In this document: piece by piece, positions 46,311 through 58,100 of the stretch
How positions within the stretch are numbered: the first letter of the stretch is position 1
Layout: each line of letters opens with the position of its first letter
DNA from: Lantana camara
Taxonomy: Eukaryota; Streptophyta; Magnoliopsida; Lamiales; Verbenaceae
Direction of reading: 5' to 3'
Length of the DNA: 64,000 nt
Assembly (NCBI GenBank): GCA_037501455.1
Contig: CM074856.1
Span: 20,109,001-20,173,000 of the forward strand
Notes under the pieces: generated by a model
What the model saw: the letters and a program-made list of their open reading frames with translations, nothing else
Database searches by the model: none
What the model was told of the DNA's origin: nothing
Program-made: the position numbers and the translations under genes

Positions 46311-46844
46311 AATTAATAAGATTTACCGTTCTTTAATGGTACAAGTTGGAGGAACAGAGAATTTAGATTTTGATTAAAAATACGTTAAGTATATATTGCT
46401 AAGTATAAGTGTATAAAGCTAGTGTAAGGAGATATACAAGTTATGCACAAATATTTTTGTGATATGTAGATGAAAAACCCAAGCTTTTTTCATTTAATGG
46501 ATTTTGATGATGAAGCACGATTTAAAAAGATTTTTGGGCATATGCAAGGTCTGGAATCGATTATGAAATTTTTGAATTCAGGTAAAATAATAAACTAAAT
46601 ATAACCAAAAAATAAGGCCATTAAAAGACGCAATGAAAATAATACCAAATTTAACAAGGTTCGACTAATTTAGCCTACGTCCCCGGGCACTGCTCAAATA
46701 TATTTCACACAAGAACTATTACAAAGTGAGAGAGAATATTTTGTTTGGATGCACTAAGCTAAAATGGAGAAGAGCTAACACTTACATAATTTCAATGTGT
46801 ATAGAAAACACTTGTCCCAACCTAATTCATGTCTCTACTTTGAT
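46311..46844. other. Intergenic sequence
   Basis: No gene. It may contain the decayed N-terminal part of the FAR1-like relic. Confidence 0.4.
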
Positions 46845-46916
46845 ACAATTTGTGGTCCCATCCCAACCTAATTCGAAACCCTAACTCTGCATTAGTATGA
46901 TATTGTCCGCTTTGGG
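46845..46916. repeat. 72-bp direct repeat, left copy (TRIM LTR piece)
   Basis: Identical over 72 bases to 53196-53267. Part of it (CCCTAACTCTGCATTAGTATG onwards) is the beginning of the TRIM LTR. The two copies bracket the permuted gypsy block. Confidence 0.9.
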
Positions 46917-47053
46917 TCTTCGAATGCATAGCTCTTCAAATCATAATGCAGGTGCGCACATAACCAAATTGTCCTACGCCGTACGACCTAGACAGACACA
47001 ACACGACACTAGAGCTCGGTTTTGCAACCTAGAGCTCTGATACCACTTAAGGA
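46917..47053 (-). mobile_element. Gypsy-type internal fragment next to the primer-binding site
   Basis: Near-identical to 51856-51988, which is the 5' end of the internal region of the same element family. Contains the primer-binding site complement GCTCTGATACCA at 47034-47045, eight bases from the LTR at 47054. Confidence 0.85.
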
Positions 47054-49424
47054 TGTAACACCCCAAACGGAGGATGCCACATCCCCCGCACTAAGACCCA
47101 GACCCGGTCACGAAATGGAAAGTCCATGCCCGAATCTGAATCATAGCGAACGGGAGACCAACTCACACACTAGGCTAGGCGGATCTAACTTGACAAACTC
47201 AGAGTGCGGAAGCAATTAAAACATACAACAATAGATAGCGGAAGCATTTAAAACAAAACATGCAAAGCAGGTGACGGGTTCAACTAGCATAAATACCTAG
47301 TCCCGAATCAATTCATAATCCAACATAATAAACAGCATAAGCATCATCATAATATCTTCTAACATCCAAATACTAGCTTACTAACCCCACACCGGTTTAA
47401 GTCTAAGTAGAACATAAACATAACCTTCAAGTGTGAAATTGCCCTTCATTTTATGTGGAAATTTACCATATCACACACGGTTTGTACGCGGTTTTCAAAT
47501 GACCAAAATGCCCTTCATTTTATGTGGAAATTGACCAATTTGCCCTCAATTTTATCCCTATAAATAGGGGTTGATACCTTCATTTCTCTCATTCCAAAAT
47601 TTGGAGCAGCAATTCGACAGCTTCTCTTTCTTTTCTTTTAAATTAGTTAATCCCTAATTAAGGGATTAATTAATACATAATTAGGTGGTTATATAATTAA
47701 TATATAATCCACTTAATTAATAGAAAATTAGGGAATTTTCTAGTCTAGAAAAATGAATTTTTCTAGAAAATTTTTTCTCGAGTATTTAGGCAAATACTCG
47801 CGGAGCCCACACTCCGAGGGTCTAATCGGGGATATTGTGGGGAAGCTCTGCCGGTCTCACGAGTGGGAAAGGAGCTGGAAAAATGCCGTTAGATAGCCAT
47901 GATTGCAGTACGGTAATAGTTTTCAGTTATTTTATTTTAAGCATGATAAATTATGTGCTCTTAAGTGTTAATTGCATGTTAGATATTTATCTGTTTAAGT
48001 GATTTAAAATTTATTATCAATTGCATGTATATACTTGAGTAGATCCGGCTAAGTCTTCCGCTTTGTATTAAAATGTTTTAGAAATATTTTAATACTTGTA
48101 TTATAATAAAAATTTTAAAATGTGGTCCCGAACTGCTACTGTTCTGGGCCCGCATCCCAGCACTGGGTCCCTTTCTTGGCGGAAAGACTGGAGGCGACGG
48201 TCTCAGGGTCTATCTCTGGAACGGAAGAGAGAAGATTGAGGGTAGTGGTGAAGGGCTGAGATGGAGAACAGAGAAGTGTACCGGCTGCGGTTCAGTGGCG
48301 GAGCTGTCGGATCTGGGGTGGAGAGGCATGATGGTGGTTGTGGCTTGGTTGTCGCTGAGAGGAGAAAGAGATCCGAGAAGGAGATCGCGTAGCGGCGGTA
48401 GAAGATCTCGCTGGGGGCGGCGGAGATGGTGGTAATGGGTGGCGGAAGATCCACCGCTGCTTGCCCTAATTTCCTTGTTCAAGAGTGGTGGCGCTGAATC
48501 TGTGAAGGTGGAGGGTTTTCAATCCCTTCTCAAGTCTGGCCGAGAAAGAGAGAAAGAGATAGCTTGTTGTTGCTCCTTGGCCAAGATCCAAGAGGAAAGG
48601 AGGTCGACGCCGGCTTCACAGTGGCGGAGGGCTGAGTCGTGGCGGAACTTGGTGGTGGAGCTGTTCTCGCTGCTGCTGAGTGCATACGGGGAGGAAGGAG
48701 AAGAATGAGGTGAAATAGCTAGGGTTTTGCGACGGCGTGGCGTCGGAGGAGGAAAGGCGTCGTCGGCGGGCAAAGGTAGGCGGTGACGGCGGCGGGTGTT
48801 CTTAGAGTTGCTGCGCCGCTGCTGAACGAGATGGGGAGGGATGAAGAATGAAATAGGGTTAGGGTTGTCTCGGTATAAAAGAGATCCAATTCCGAAATTG
48901 CAATGTAGTCCCCCGAAAGATCAATTTAAGCAATTAAGTCATTCAGTCCAATTAGAGAATGTATTATTATGAATGTAACCTCAAGATTTAAAATAGTGTC
49001 CAATTAAGTCCAATCACTAAAATACAAAATTCAATTAAGTCCCTCAAAGAATTCAAGTCACGCAAATGAGTCTCAAAGTTCAAGTAAGGTTCAAATAGAT
49101 CCAATTAAAGATTTTGTAATTATAAAAGCATCCCCAAGGTTTTAAAGTAGTATACAATTAAGTCCAATTTGATTCCTCATAATTAGAAAATGATCCCCAA
49201 CGTCCGATAATTACAATTTAACCCACATAATTTAAATTAAAGAGCAAATAGGTACTAGGCACATATTTCAATTAAGTCCACATATTTCCATGGGATTACA
49301 ATTGAGTCAATTAAACAATTAAAACATGAATAAAGCAATTCAAGCACACGCAAAGTTAAATAAATAACAATCTAATCGCACGAAAACGACATCGTATCTT
49401 GCTCCGAAAATACGGGGTGTTACA
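47054..49424 (-). mobile_element. Long LTR (2,371 bp) of a gypsy-type element
   Basis: Begins TGTAACACCCC and ends GGGGTGTTACA on the plus strand. The element reads on the minus strand. A minus-strand TTTTATACC TATA-like box at about 48872-48882, followed by a CT-rich then GC-rich leader, marks the likely promoter. The first 385 bases differ at about eleven positions from the partner LTR at 51989. From about 47440 to 48140 it contains a block absent from the partner. Short GC-rich frames at 48203-48773 lie in this LTR and are not genes. Confidence 0.85.
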
Positions 49425-49783
49425 ACCTTCCCCCCTTAAGAGAACCTGGTCCCCAGGTTCCACTGCTGAGCCGGAAAAGCTTCGAGTGATAGTGTCTTAA
49501 CCCTTCTCGAGGAGTTGCGTAAAACTTAGCCTCCGTTGTGAAGTTTACTCTCATTGTCTTTACTGAACCTTTCTCGCGATGTCTCGTTCGTATCTTGCTC
49601 CGAAAATACGGGGTGTTACAACCTTTCCCCCTTAAGAGAACCTGGTCCCCAGGTTCCACTGCTGAGCCGGAAAAGCTTCGAGTGATAGTGTCTTAACCCT
49701 TCTCGAGGAGTTGCGTAAAACTTAGCCTCCGTTGTGAAGTTTACTCTCATTGTCTTTACTGAACCTTTCTCGCGATGTCTCGT
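49392..49783. repeat. 196-bp tandem duplication across the LTR/polypurine junction
   Basis: The unit starting TCGTATCTTGCTCCG at 49392 is repeated from 49588. Each copy has the last 33 bases of the LTR, the polypurine complement (CCTTCCCCCCTTAAG and CCTTTCCCCCTTAAG) and the adjoining internal DNA up to GATGTCTCGT. Only a few bases differ. Confidence 0.9.
49425..49440 (-). other. Polypurine tract of the gypsy-type element
   Basis: The minus strand reads CTTAAGGGGGGAAGGT just inside the LTR, as needed for plus-strand DNA priming. A second copy lies 196 bases to the right because of the tandem duplication. Confidence 0.75.
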
Positions 49784-49945
49784 TGCCATTGGGATCCATT
49801 CGAGTACTGGACCGTTGCTTTCATCAAGTTGTTCATCATTCCCATAAGACGAATAGTTGTCACTGCACTCAACTTCGATGGCATCGCAAACTCATCACTA
49901 CAGACCGTAGCCAGGACAACGCGTAATGCAGCCACAACAACTAAG

Positions 49946-50330
49946 AGAGAATCCCATCTCTCTGCACGAAAGGTGAGAGAGCCCCGTCTCTCGAGCACAG
50001 ATTTGAGAGAACCCCGTCTCTCAGGCACAGAATTGAGAGAACCCCGTCTCTCAAGCACACAATCGAGAGAACCCCGTTTCTCAACCTAAGTCTGACAGAT
50101 TCCCGCATCTCCCAAACATTCTAGTTTGAGAAAATCCAACATTTCTCAAACCCCTAAATTCAAGAGAATCCAACATCTCTCGTGCACAAAGCTTAGAAAG
50201 AATCCAGCATCTTTCTATCACATAAGTAGAGAATCCTGCGACTCTCTAACACATAAATTGAGAGAATGTACATCTCCCAAGCACGTAAAAGAGGGAACCT
50301 AAGGTCTCTCTGGCGCACAAATCCACTGAT
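49946..50330. repeat. Degenerate minisatellite of palindromic GAGAGA...TCTCTC units
   Basis: Around a dozen units of 25-32 bases are built on GAGAGAACCCCGTCTCTC plus AGCACA. The first four are nearly identical; later ones decay. Each core is itself an inverted repeat. It lies in the internal region of the gypsy-type element where pol would be expected. Confidence 0.8.
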
Positions 50331-50882
50331 CAATTATTCATACATACACACATCAGAATAACACTTGACGAAAAGTATGCGATGCATGTTTGGTGTACCT
50401 TATACAACTGATATCGATATCCCTTGAGTATAGATTCAATGCTCATACCTCAACTCAAGGGGGATATCGTGATGGAATCTCTGTAAAACAAGGTTACAGT
50501 ATGTATGTATGCTATATGAGAAGTCAGTGAGCAATCAAGAGAGTTTTAAATCACAAAGGCATGAATAGTTCACATAAGTACATAATTCATTCATTTCAGT
50601 AACGGTCCAAAACAAGTAGAAATTTCAAGTTACAAATACTAGATCAGGTATCCAAGTTATCACAATTAAAACAACAATAGTCATCACCTACATGAAGCAA
50701 AACAAGGTAAGAGTATTTAAGCGATTCATGTATGCAAATGCCATGAATGCTAATACCTCGATATTCGGGTTCATCTTGATCTCCGATTTGAAGTCATTGA
50801 TCTCGTATTTGTTGTTTGTTAGCTCTCGATCGATCACAATCGAAAACCTTGTGCTCCTTCGACCCACAAGCATAGTACCTCT

Positions 50883-51719
50883 TCAATCGGTCCCGACACG
50901 CGTCGTAAGCGTGGTTGGTTCCCCCAAATGGGTACACGGTTGGATTTCTTTCTTCAGCTTTCGAGGGTTTCTGTTCTTATGCTTCTTTCCACGAATCTTC
51001 TTGGTTCGAGTTCCCTGTTGATCGGATCCCTCTCTCACGTATAAATTTGAGCATAAGCCCAACTCAGGTCTAGGCCCCGACACATTTCTTTCCTTACTTT
51101 TTGTCAACCACCTATTTTCAACTCGTAATGCTTTCTCCGTGGCCTTATCCCATGTGCTTGTATTCTCAGCAATTAAGGCTTCCTTGAACTCATCCCGAAG
51201 ACCTTCCATAAAGTATCTAGCCTTGACCCGATCATTACTCGTAAGGTGGGGCACATGAATGCCCAACCTCTCAAATTCTCCTAGGTAGTCCACAACGGTT
51301 CTTTCTCCTTGTTTTAAAGTGAGGAATTCTTCGAATCTTCGTTCTTGTAAAATGACCGGTGCAAACCTCTTTCGGAATTCTCGAACAAACACATCCTACG
51401 TTAACTCCTCGCTTGTTGCCTCTAATTGTTGGGCAAGTCTTTTCCACCATTGCCTTGCTTGTCCATGTAGGAGGAACGTAGCAAGGCGAGCCATATCTTG
51501 AGAGTTGCATGGGCATATCTCAAAAATGCCCTCTATTTCCAAAAGCCACTCTTCGGCCCTTATACCATTCCCTTCCCGAAATTGAGGAGGATGAAGTGTC
51601 CTAAATTCTCGGTACATCATCGCCATCAAATTCATTGGGGGTACTCCAGTCGAAGATTGTCCCTGGTCGCTTAGATTTGGATGAGACGGTTGACTGTGGT
51701 ATTGTTGAAGCGGCGGCAT
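50883..51719 (-). pseudogene. Gypsy-type gag fragment
   Basis: Frame start MPPLQQYHSQPSH at 51719. The retrotransposon gag core follows: FREGNGIRAEEWLLEIEGIF, then LATFLLHGQARQWWKRLAQQ, LTLKQGERTVVDYLGEFER and FMEGLRDEFKEAL. One in-frame TAG lies at 51396-51398. Beyond 50883 a damaged zinc knuckle (CGSKEHKVFDC) is seen in another frame (about 50830-50870). There is no protease, reverse transcriptase or integrase, so the element cannot move by itself. Confidence 0.88.
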
Positions 51720-51968
51720 CCTGAAAATCTCACAACTTCAATGTCGAAACATGCATGTCGATTAGTAAATGCTCATGCCACGTAATAAATCAATCAAGAA
51801 CTACCAAGAAATGCAATGCATCAAGTAGTATAAATTCAGCAAAGTGATGAAAATTCGAATGCATAGCTCTTCAAATCATAATGCAGGTGCGCACATAACC
51901 AAATTGTCCTACGCCGTACGACCTAGACAGACACAACACGACACTAGAGCTCGGTTTTGCAACCTAGA

Positions 51969-51980
51969 GCTCTGATACCA
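51969..51980 (-). other. Primer-binding site of the gypsy-type element
   Basis: Minus strand TGGTATCAGAGC, matching initiator methionine tRNA, eight bases inside the LTR that starts at 51989. Confidence 0.85.
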
Positions 51981-51988
51981 CTTAAGGA

Positions 51989-53195
51989 TGTAACACCCCA
52001 AACGGAGGATGCCACATCCCCCGCACTAAGACCCAGACCCTGTCACAAAATGGAAAGTTCATGCCCGAATCCGAATCATAGCGAACGGGAGACCAACTCA
52101 CACACTAGGCTAGGCGGATCTAACTTGACAAACTCAGAGTGCGGAAGCAATTAAAACATACAACAATAGATAACGGAAGCATTTAAAACAAAACATGTAA
52201 AGCAGGTGACAGGTTCAACTAGCATACATACCTAGTCCCGAATCAATTCATAATCCAACATAATAAACAGCATAAGCATCATCATAATATCTACTAACAT
52301 CCAAATACTAGCTTACTAATCCCACACGGGTTTAAGTCTAAGTAGAACATAAACATAACCTTCAAGTGTGAAACATAAATACATAACGTAAATAAAGTAT
52401 GCGACAAATGCATCCTAATACCAACTAGACTGACAAGTGTGACTCTGGAGACTCACTTCCGCCTAGCTCAAGCCAAAAGGAAACCTGCAAACTAAAAGAT
52501 AAATGAGGTGTCAGTCAACTGACTGAGTGAGGGGGCTAACGCACACCCACAATATATATATATACAGAGCACAACACATATCAAAATGGTGGACTCATGA
52601 ACCGGGAATAGGTGTTGCATACCAAAGCGTTTCAAAGCAAAACCCAAATATATGTACATATATATACTTAGAAAACATTTTCAGAAACTCTATTCCGATT
52701 CATGATTCCCATAACATATCATACCATATGCTCGGCGAGTACGAGCTTCCAACCTCAACTCCTCATATCATAACAAAACATAAATAACCTACCAACCTCA
52801 ACTCCGGGTGATGGTAGGGTTGCGCGACCCTAACCATCCATACAGTCGTGGGGAGTGCTAATGCTACTCAAACCCTCAGGACTTCGTTTCCCAACCAAAC
52901 CTCCTGGTGGGTCCCGGTACATCTTCTTCATACAGATGGAGACTACGCATAGGTATATCCCCGACGACCCTAACAGTCCCGGGGGCTCCTTACCCGTAGC
53001 TCCTGGGCCCCATAACAAAACAGAACATAACATAATATAACATATGCCAATCTTTCATGGCAAATCTCGCTACATAATCACAACACAACGGTTTTTCCAA
53101 ATAGCTTACATATGCTTCAAAAACTAGTTTTTTTATAAGTATTCCCACGCTGCAGGGATAGCCCGCCCACGCAGGACTCACGCACTTACATTTCC
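51989..53195 (-). mobile_element. Truncated 5' LTR of the gypsy-type element
   Basis: Begins TGTAACACCCCAAACGG like its partner at 47054. It runs only about 1.2 kb and stops abruptly at the 72-bp repeat. It has the GTCAGTCAACTGACTGAGTGAGG segment seen in the LTR at 41241. The other end of the LTR, including the promoter part, is missing. Confidence 0.8.
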
Positions 53196-53808
53196 ACAAT
53201 TTGTGGTCCCATCCCAACCTAATTCGAAACCCTAACTCTGCATTAGTATGATATTGTCCGCTTTGGGCCAAGCCTGCACGGATTTGTTTTTGGGCATCTC
53301 CCAAAAACCCTTATACTAATGGAGTTGGGTGAATACTTATATATTGGACAAGTTTTATCTAATCTTTCGATGTGGGATGGCTTTGATTCTCAACAATCCT
53401 TCTCTCAAAACAAGATAACAAGGTCCCTTCAGGGTCAATCCATTTGATCTGCTAACCATCTTGCACCGCAGCTACTCCTTTGCGAGACATATTGCCTGAC
53501 CTCCTCAACGTCGGGAAGACTTTCGACACAAGGCACCCCTGCAGATCTATGGTCTTGTTACCACACCAAAACTCGCAGTCCACTACTTTGACAAACCCGA
53601 GCCTGGGCTCTGATACCACTTGTTAGGATTGCGCGCGCCTTCACCCTAACTCCGCATTAGTATGATATTGTCCGCTTTGGGCCAAACACGTACAAATTTA
53701 TTTTTGATCATCTCCAAAAGGCCTCATACTAATAGAGTTGGGTAAACTCTTATATATTGGATAAATTTCCTCCGATCTTCTGATGTATGATGAATTTGAT
53801 TCCTAACC
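53196..53808 (-). mobile_element. TRIM retrotransposon (miniature LTR element)
   Basis: Two LTRs of roughly 190-200 bp (about 53200-53395 and 53621-53808) share GCATTAGTATGATATTGTCC and the ATACTAAT.GAGTTGGGT.A region. They flank a 225-bp internal region. The primer-binding site complement, TGGGCTCTGATACCA, lies two bases from the right LTR. A GAGAGAAGGAT purine tract on the minus strand follows the left LTR. It encodes no protein. The left LTR start differs from the right one and is shared with the repeat at 46845. Confidence 0.82.
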
Positions 53809-54782
53809 GTAATATTATAATTGTGATCAAGAATAACTTCTTTAACCATCTATTTACCAAGATTACCCAACTTGATCCTTACCATTGTTGAACAACCAAT
53901 TCTTTTTTCGAATCTAGGATTAGCCTTTTTTTTCCTTCTTTTTATATATCATTGATAGACACAACAATATACACTTGTTTTTCATCACTTTTTCTTCATT
54001 TATAAGAATTTTTCACTCTAATTTCAAAACCAAAATTTTAGCTAAATATTATAGAAATCATAAATATCACTATAATATTCAAATTCTATACCTACACAGG
54101 CAGAATTAGTATCTCATTTGTTGGTGTAAGAAAATTACCATCTTCAATTTTAATGGTTTTACTATTTGAAAGTATATCTTCCATTTGAAAAATGAACTAA
54201 AGAAAATCAAACAATTTAAAATATGTGAGAATGAGAAAATATAAATATTTTATAATATAAAGCTATTTCATAATACCAAGTTTAGTGTTCCAAGCAATAC
54301 CTATTCACACTAAATTGTTGGTTCTTTTTAATAACTTTTATATATAAACCTTTTTTAGAAAGTAAAAGGAAAGAAAGAAAGGAAAAGAAAATAAAATAGA
54401 GAAGTTTATGATTTATTCATGTACTTTAGATTTTCTGGGATTCTTTCGCAACAAAAATAATAATTATATATATTTTTTATAATTTTATTCAAAAGTTTGA
54501 TAAGTTTTATAAGAATCCTAATCCTATAAATTAATCATTGTCTTCTATTTTTAAAATTTTAAATTTATTAAAATCTTTATGATAATGTTAATAATTGGAG
54601 TTTGACTTTATATAAATTATTATTTTTAAGATAATTAATTAATTATTTATATAAAAAAAGATAATTAATTGATCTCACGGACATTTGTGAGATGAATTGA
54701 ACCGAAAATAAAACAAAAGAGACTTTTTTATTTCATCATCCATCCAATTACACATCTTCAACCCTTGACTACAACAAATTTA
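53809..54782. other. AT-rich intergenic sequence upstream of SEC31
   Basis: No gene. Dense stops, with A- and T-runs. Confidence 0.5.
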
Positions 54783-54797
54783 TGACGCAATGACGCA
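54783..54797 (+). promoter_or_regulatory. Paired TGACGC bZIP-type half sites
   Basis: TGACGCAATGACGCAT has two TGACG cores eight bases apart. Such cores are bound by TGA- and bZIP-class factors. They lie about 60 bases upstream of the ERSE. Confidence 0.4.
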
Positions 54798-54843
54798 TAA
54801 AAAGGAGAATTTCGTCCTTCGTGATGCATTCGCGGTTTTCCTA

Positions 54844-54862
54844 CGTGTCTTGATCTCATTGG
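54844..54862 (-). promoter_or_regulatory. Plant ER-stress response element (ERSE)
   Basis: The minus strand reads CCAAT, ten bases, then CACG, an exact match to the plant ERSE consensus CCAAT-N10-CACG. This element is recognised by NF-Y with bZIP28/bZIP60 in the unfolded-protein response. It lies about 30 bases upstream of a TATA-like TTTAAATA and about 280 bases upstream of the SEC31 start codon. Confidence 0.6.
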
Positions 54863-54888
54863 TCAGCTGACAAAATGATTTCGGAGTC

Positions 54889-54896
54889 TTTAAATA
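54889..54896 (+). promoter_or_regulatory. Probable TATA box of SEC31
   Basis: CTTTAAATACCCC lies about 250 bases upstream of the start codon. Transcription probably begins near 54920-54930. Confidence 0.5.
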
Positions 54897-55140
54897 CCCC
54901 TTTTACAGTTAGTTGTATACCCCCTTCCCCGTGTTCAAACCTCTTTCATCACAAGCGAAAAACGAAGTGTTAGTAACAGAAACGGTCACGAGGAAATCAA
55001 AGAGCGCAAAAATTCACGAAACAATTTGAAGCACATCAGTTTTCTCTTGATCTGAATCAGTTTTTCAGTTCATATTAGCGTAATTCTTACTTTCCCACAC
55101 GTGATACGTGCCTAGATTGATTGATTTACAGTTTTGTGTG

Positions 55141-58100
55141 ATGGAGTGGTGTATAAAGGGTGTGAACAGATCGGCCTCCGCCGCTTTCGCGCCGGAGGGA
55201 CCGTACTTGGCGGCGGGTACGATGGCGGGGGCGGTGGATCTGCAATTTAGCTCTTCCGCTAACCTGGATGTATTCGAAATCGATTTTACGTCGGATGATC
55301 GGCAGCTGAATTTGGTAGGCTCTGTCCCGAGTTCTGAGCGTTTCAATAGGCTTTCATGGGGAAAGGCTCCGGCGAATTCCGAGGATTATCCACTTGGGCT
55401 CATTGCTGGTGGCCTTGTCGATGGAAATATTGGGCTTTGGAATGCTAAGTCTCTGATCCGGTGAGTTTAATTTCCTGGAGTTACTTTTAGTACTGCATTG
55501 CAATCTTTTTTGGATGATGAGATACCTTTGAATTACTTGAATGTTTATGAACGTATGGCTGCATTTTTTTTTTTAAATTATGAGCTAGACCATCCGAATT
55601 GGATATAGTGAGTTTTGATATTGTCTAAAAATTATGCATATGTAACTGAATTGGATTACGAGTATGATCTTTCCTCTTTCTGGTTTGTCTTCTTAGAAGA
55701 CGTTGGATGTGGGAAATTCATAGATATTTGTGCTTGATTTCTTTTTCTTTATTGAAGTGGAGATTTTCTGTATAAGCATACAATTATGATTTCATTTGAT
55801 CGTTGCCACCTTCTACTATACATTTCCGAAGTGAAAATTATTTGAAGTTGAAGGATATTTGACAAAGTTTGATTTTAGTAAATACAAGAATTAGTAAACT
55901 TACTTTTTCTTTCACTTGCTAGTGCTGCTGTTCTCCATTTTCTTTTACATTTATTGACTTTTAATGTTATGATTTTCTTGTTTCTAGTTCTGGCACAGGA
56001 AAAAAGGATTCAGATACAAATGCTTTTATTACTAACCTTTCAAGACATAAAGGACCCGTAAGCTCGTTCAATTCCTTATTTTTTTGGCACTGTTGGCCTT
56101 TCCAATTTAATTGCAACTTGGATGAATGATAGTGGGTCGATTTGGTTTGTCAACACAGGTATGTGGCTTAGAGTTCAATTCTCTTTCTCCAAACCTTCTT
56201 GCTTCTGGGGCTGATGAAGGTGATATTTGTATATGGGATGTGTCAAAACCATCAGAGCCAAGCCATTTTCCACCACTCAAGGTGTGCTGTGATTAATATC
56301 TGCTGAACTATCCTTAAGGCTCAACTTGAAATCATGGGGAAATCACTAATCGAGGAACTTTTCCGTTCTGGTTTTCATATATATTTCCCATCTCAATAAT
56401 TAGTTTAACATATATTAAAATTCCAATTCAATTTTTGATGTACTCCAACACATATGGCTAACATGAGAGATGAAGTGGAATGCAGAGTCATATCTTTACT
56501 AATATCATTCTGGGAAAAAATATATGGAGCCTTGGATTTGGATAATTTCATGGAGATAAGATTGTGGCAAACAATGATTTAGACTATTTACTAAATTATA
56601 AGTTCTGAACTATCAGTAGTTGTTAAACACAAGAAATTGTGGATAACTAAGATATGACATAGGTGCTAGGGAGATTTTCTTTCTCTCTTCATTTATTGAT
56701 TAACCAAAAACAGAATAACCAATTGCCAGTCAGTGACATATTTAGTGGAATGCTACCGATATAGCTTCCTGATCATTAATTCATCTCATCCTTAATTCTA
56801 CGTGTCAAAATAAGTGCTTTAGTTATTCTTTCAGAGTTCTGAAGTGCTATGCCTCATTTTGAGTCTTTACTCTTACCCCTGTAATGTCAGCCCATGTGAC
56901 TGAATGACGTCTAGTTATCAGACCTTTTCATAGATAGTTTCAATGATAAGAAAATTCAGACTTATTAATATGCTTGGCAGGGTAGTGGATCTGCAGCACA
57001 AGGTGAAATTTCATTTTTATCCTGGAATAGCAAGGTTCAGCACATACTGGCCTCTACATCATATAACGGAACAACAGGTAAGAAGGATACTGCTTAGCAC
57101 AACTTGTACCCTATTCTTGCAATTTAAGTTGTTATAATAGGCAGTTTTTGTAATTTCAGTGGTGTGGGATCTGAAGAAGCAAAAACCAGTTATAAGGTAA
57201 ATGCTTCCAATGTGAAGTTAGGTTGTTTTTTTATCAACAATTGATGATGAACAGGTTTTGCTCCCTGTAGTCTGATCATTATTGTGGTTATGTTGCAGTT
57301 TCAATGATTCAATTCGAAGGAGGTGTTCTGTTTTGCAGTGGAATCCCGATATTGCTACTGAGCTCATTGTTGCTTCAGACGAAGATAGTTCACCTTCACT
57401 CAGGGTAATGAATGCATTGCTTATAATTTAGCTTCTTGAGATATGTGTGATTGAAATCTGTTTAAATTTTTTATCATTGCAATCGGTTGATGTTCATATT
57501 CAGCTGTGGGATATGAGGAAGGCAATGACTCCAGTGAAAGAGTTTGTAGGGCACACCAAAGGTATGCCCTTTCTTTGTAGTTTTACAACTAACATTTTAC
57601 AAGTTTCTGTAATCAGTATGTTACTTTGTTTATCACCACATTTATGCTCAAGCGAATTCTATTATTTTCACTTTTTATGGTTTGAAATTGGAAGTTATCA
57701 ATCTTTTAGTCTGTAGAATTCACTTGGTTGATCAACTATTGATGCTCGTTTCCTCTACCTTGATCAGCTGCTCGCTGTTCAAGGATCCTTCTTTAGGAAT
57801 TTCTCTCCCCAAATTTCAGCATCTCTGATATATATTTTTCATGAGTGAATTTTGTCTCTTAAGTCTCATATAAACTTAAAGAAAAGGCAAGCTGGAAATA
57901 TTTCGTCTTGATGTATGTCTGCTTCTATTGAATGGATAACACAAATTGTTTCTTTATATCTTTGAACTGAAAATATAGTTCAAAAACCTATGGTTCTGCA
58001 CTTTGGCCAACCTTTTCATCTGCTTATGTAGAATGGGTTAAGCTTATGCAGTAAACCGATTGACTTGTAAGATCGAGACCCAGGCTTAAACTTATCAATA

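Noticed and set aside
48203..48773. GC-rich frames on both strands
   Set aside because: They are in the transcribed leader of the gypsy-type LTR; triplet-rich composition creates them.
49756..50089. Arg/Ser-rich repeat protein frames on both strands
   Set aside because: Translation of the GAGAGA/TCTCTC minisatellite, not a gene.
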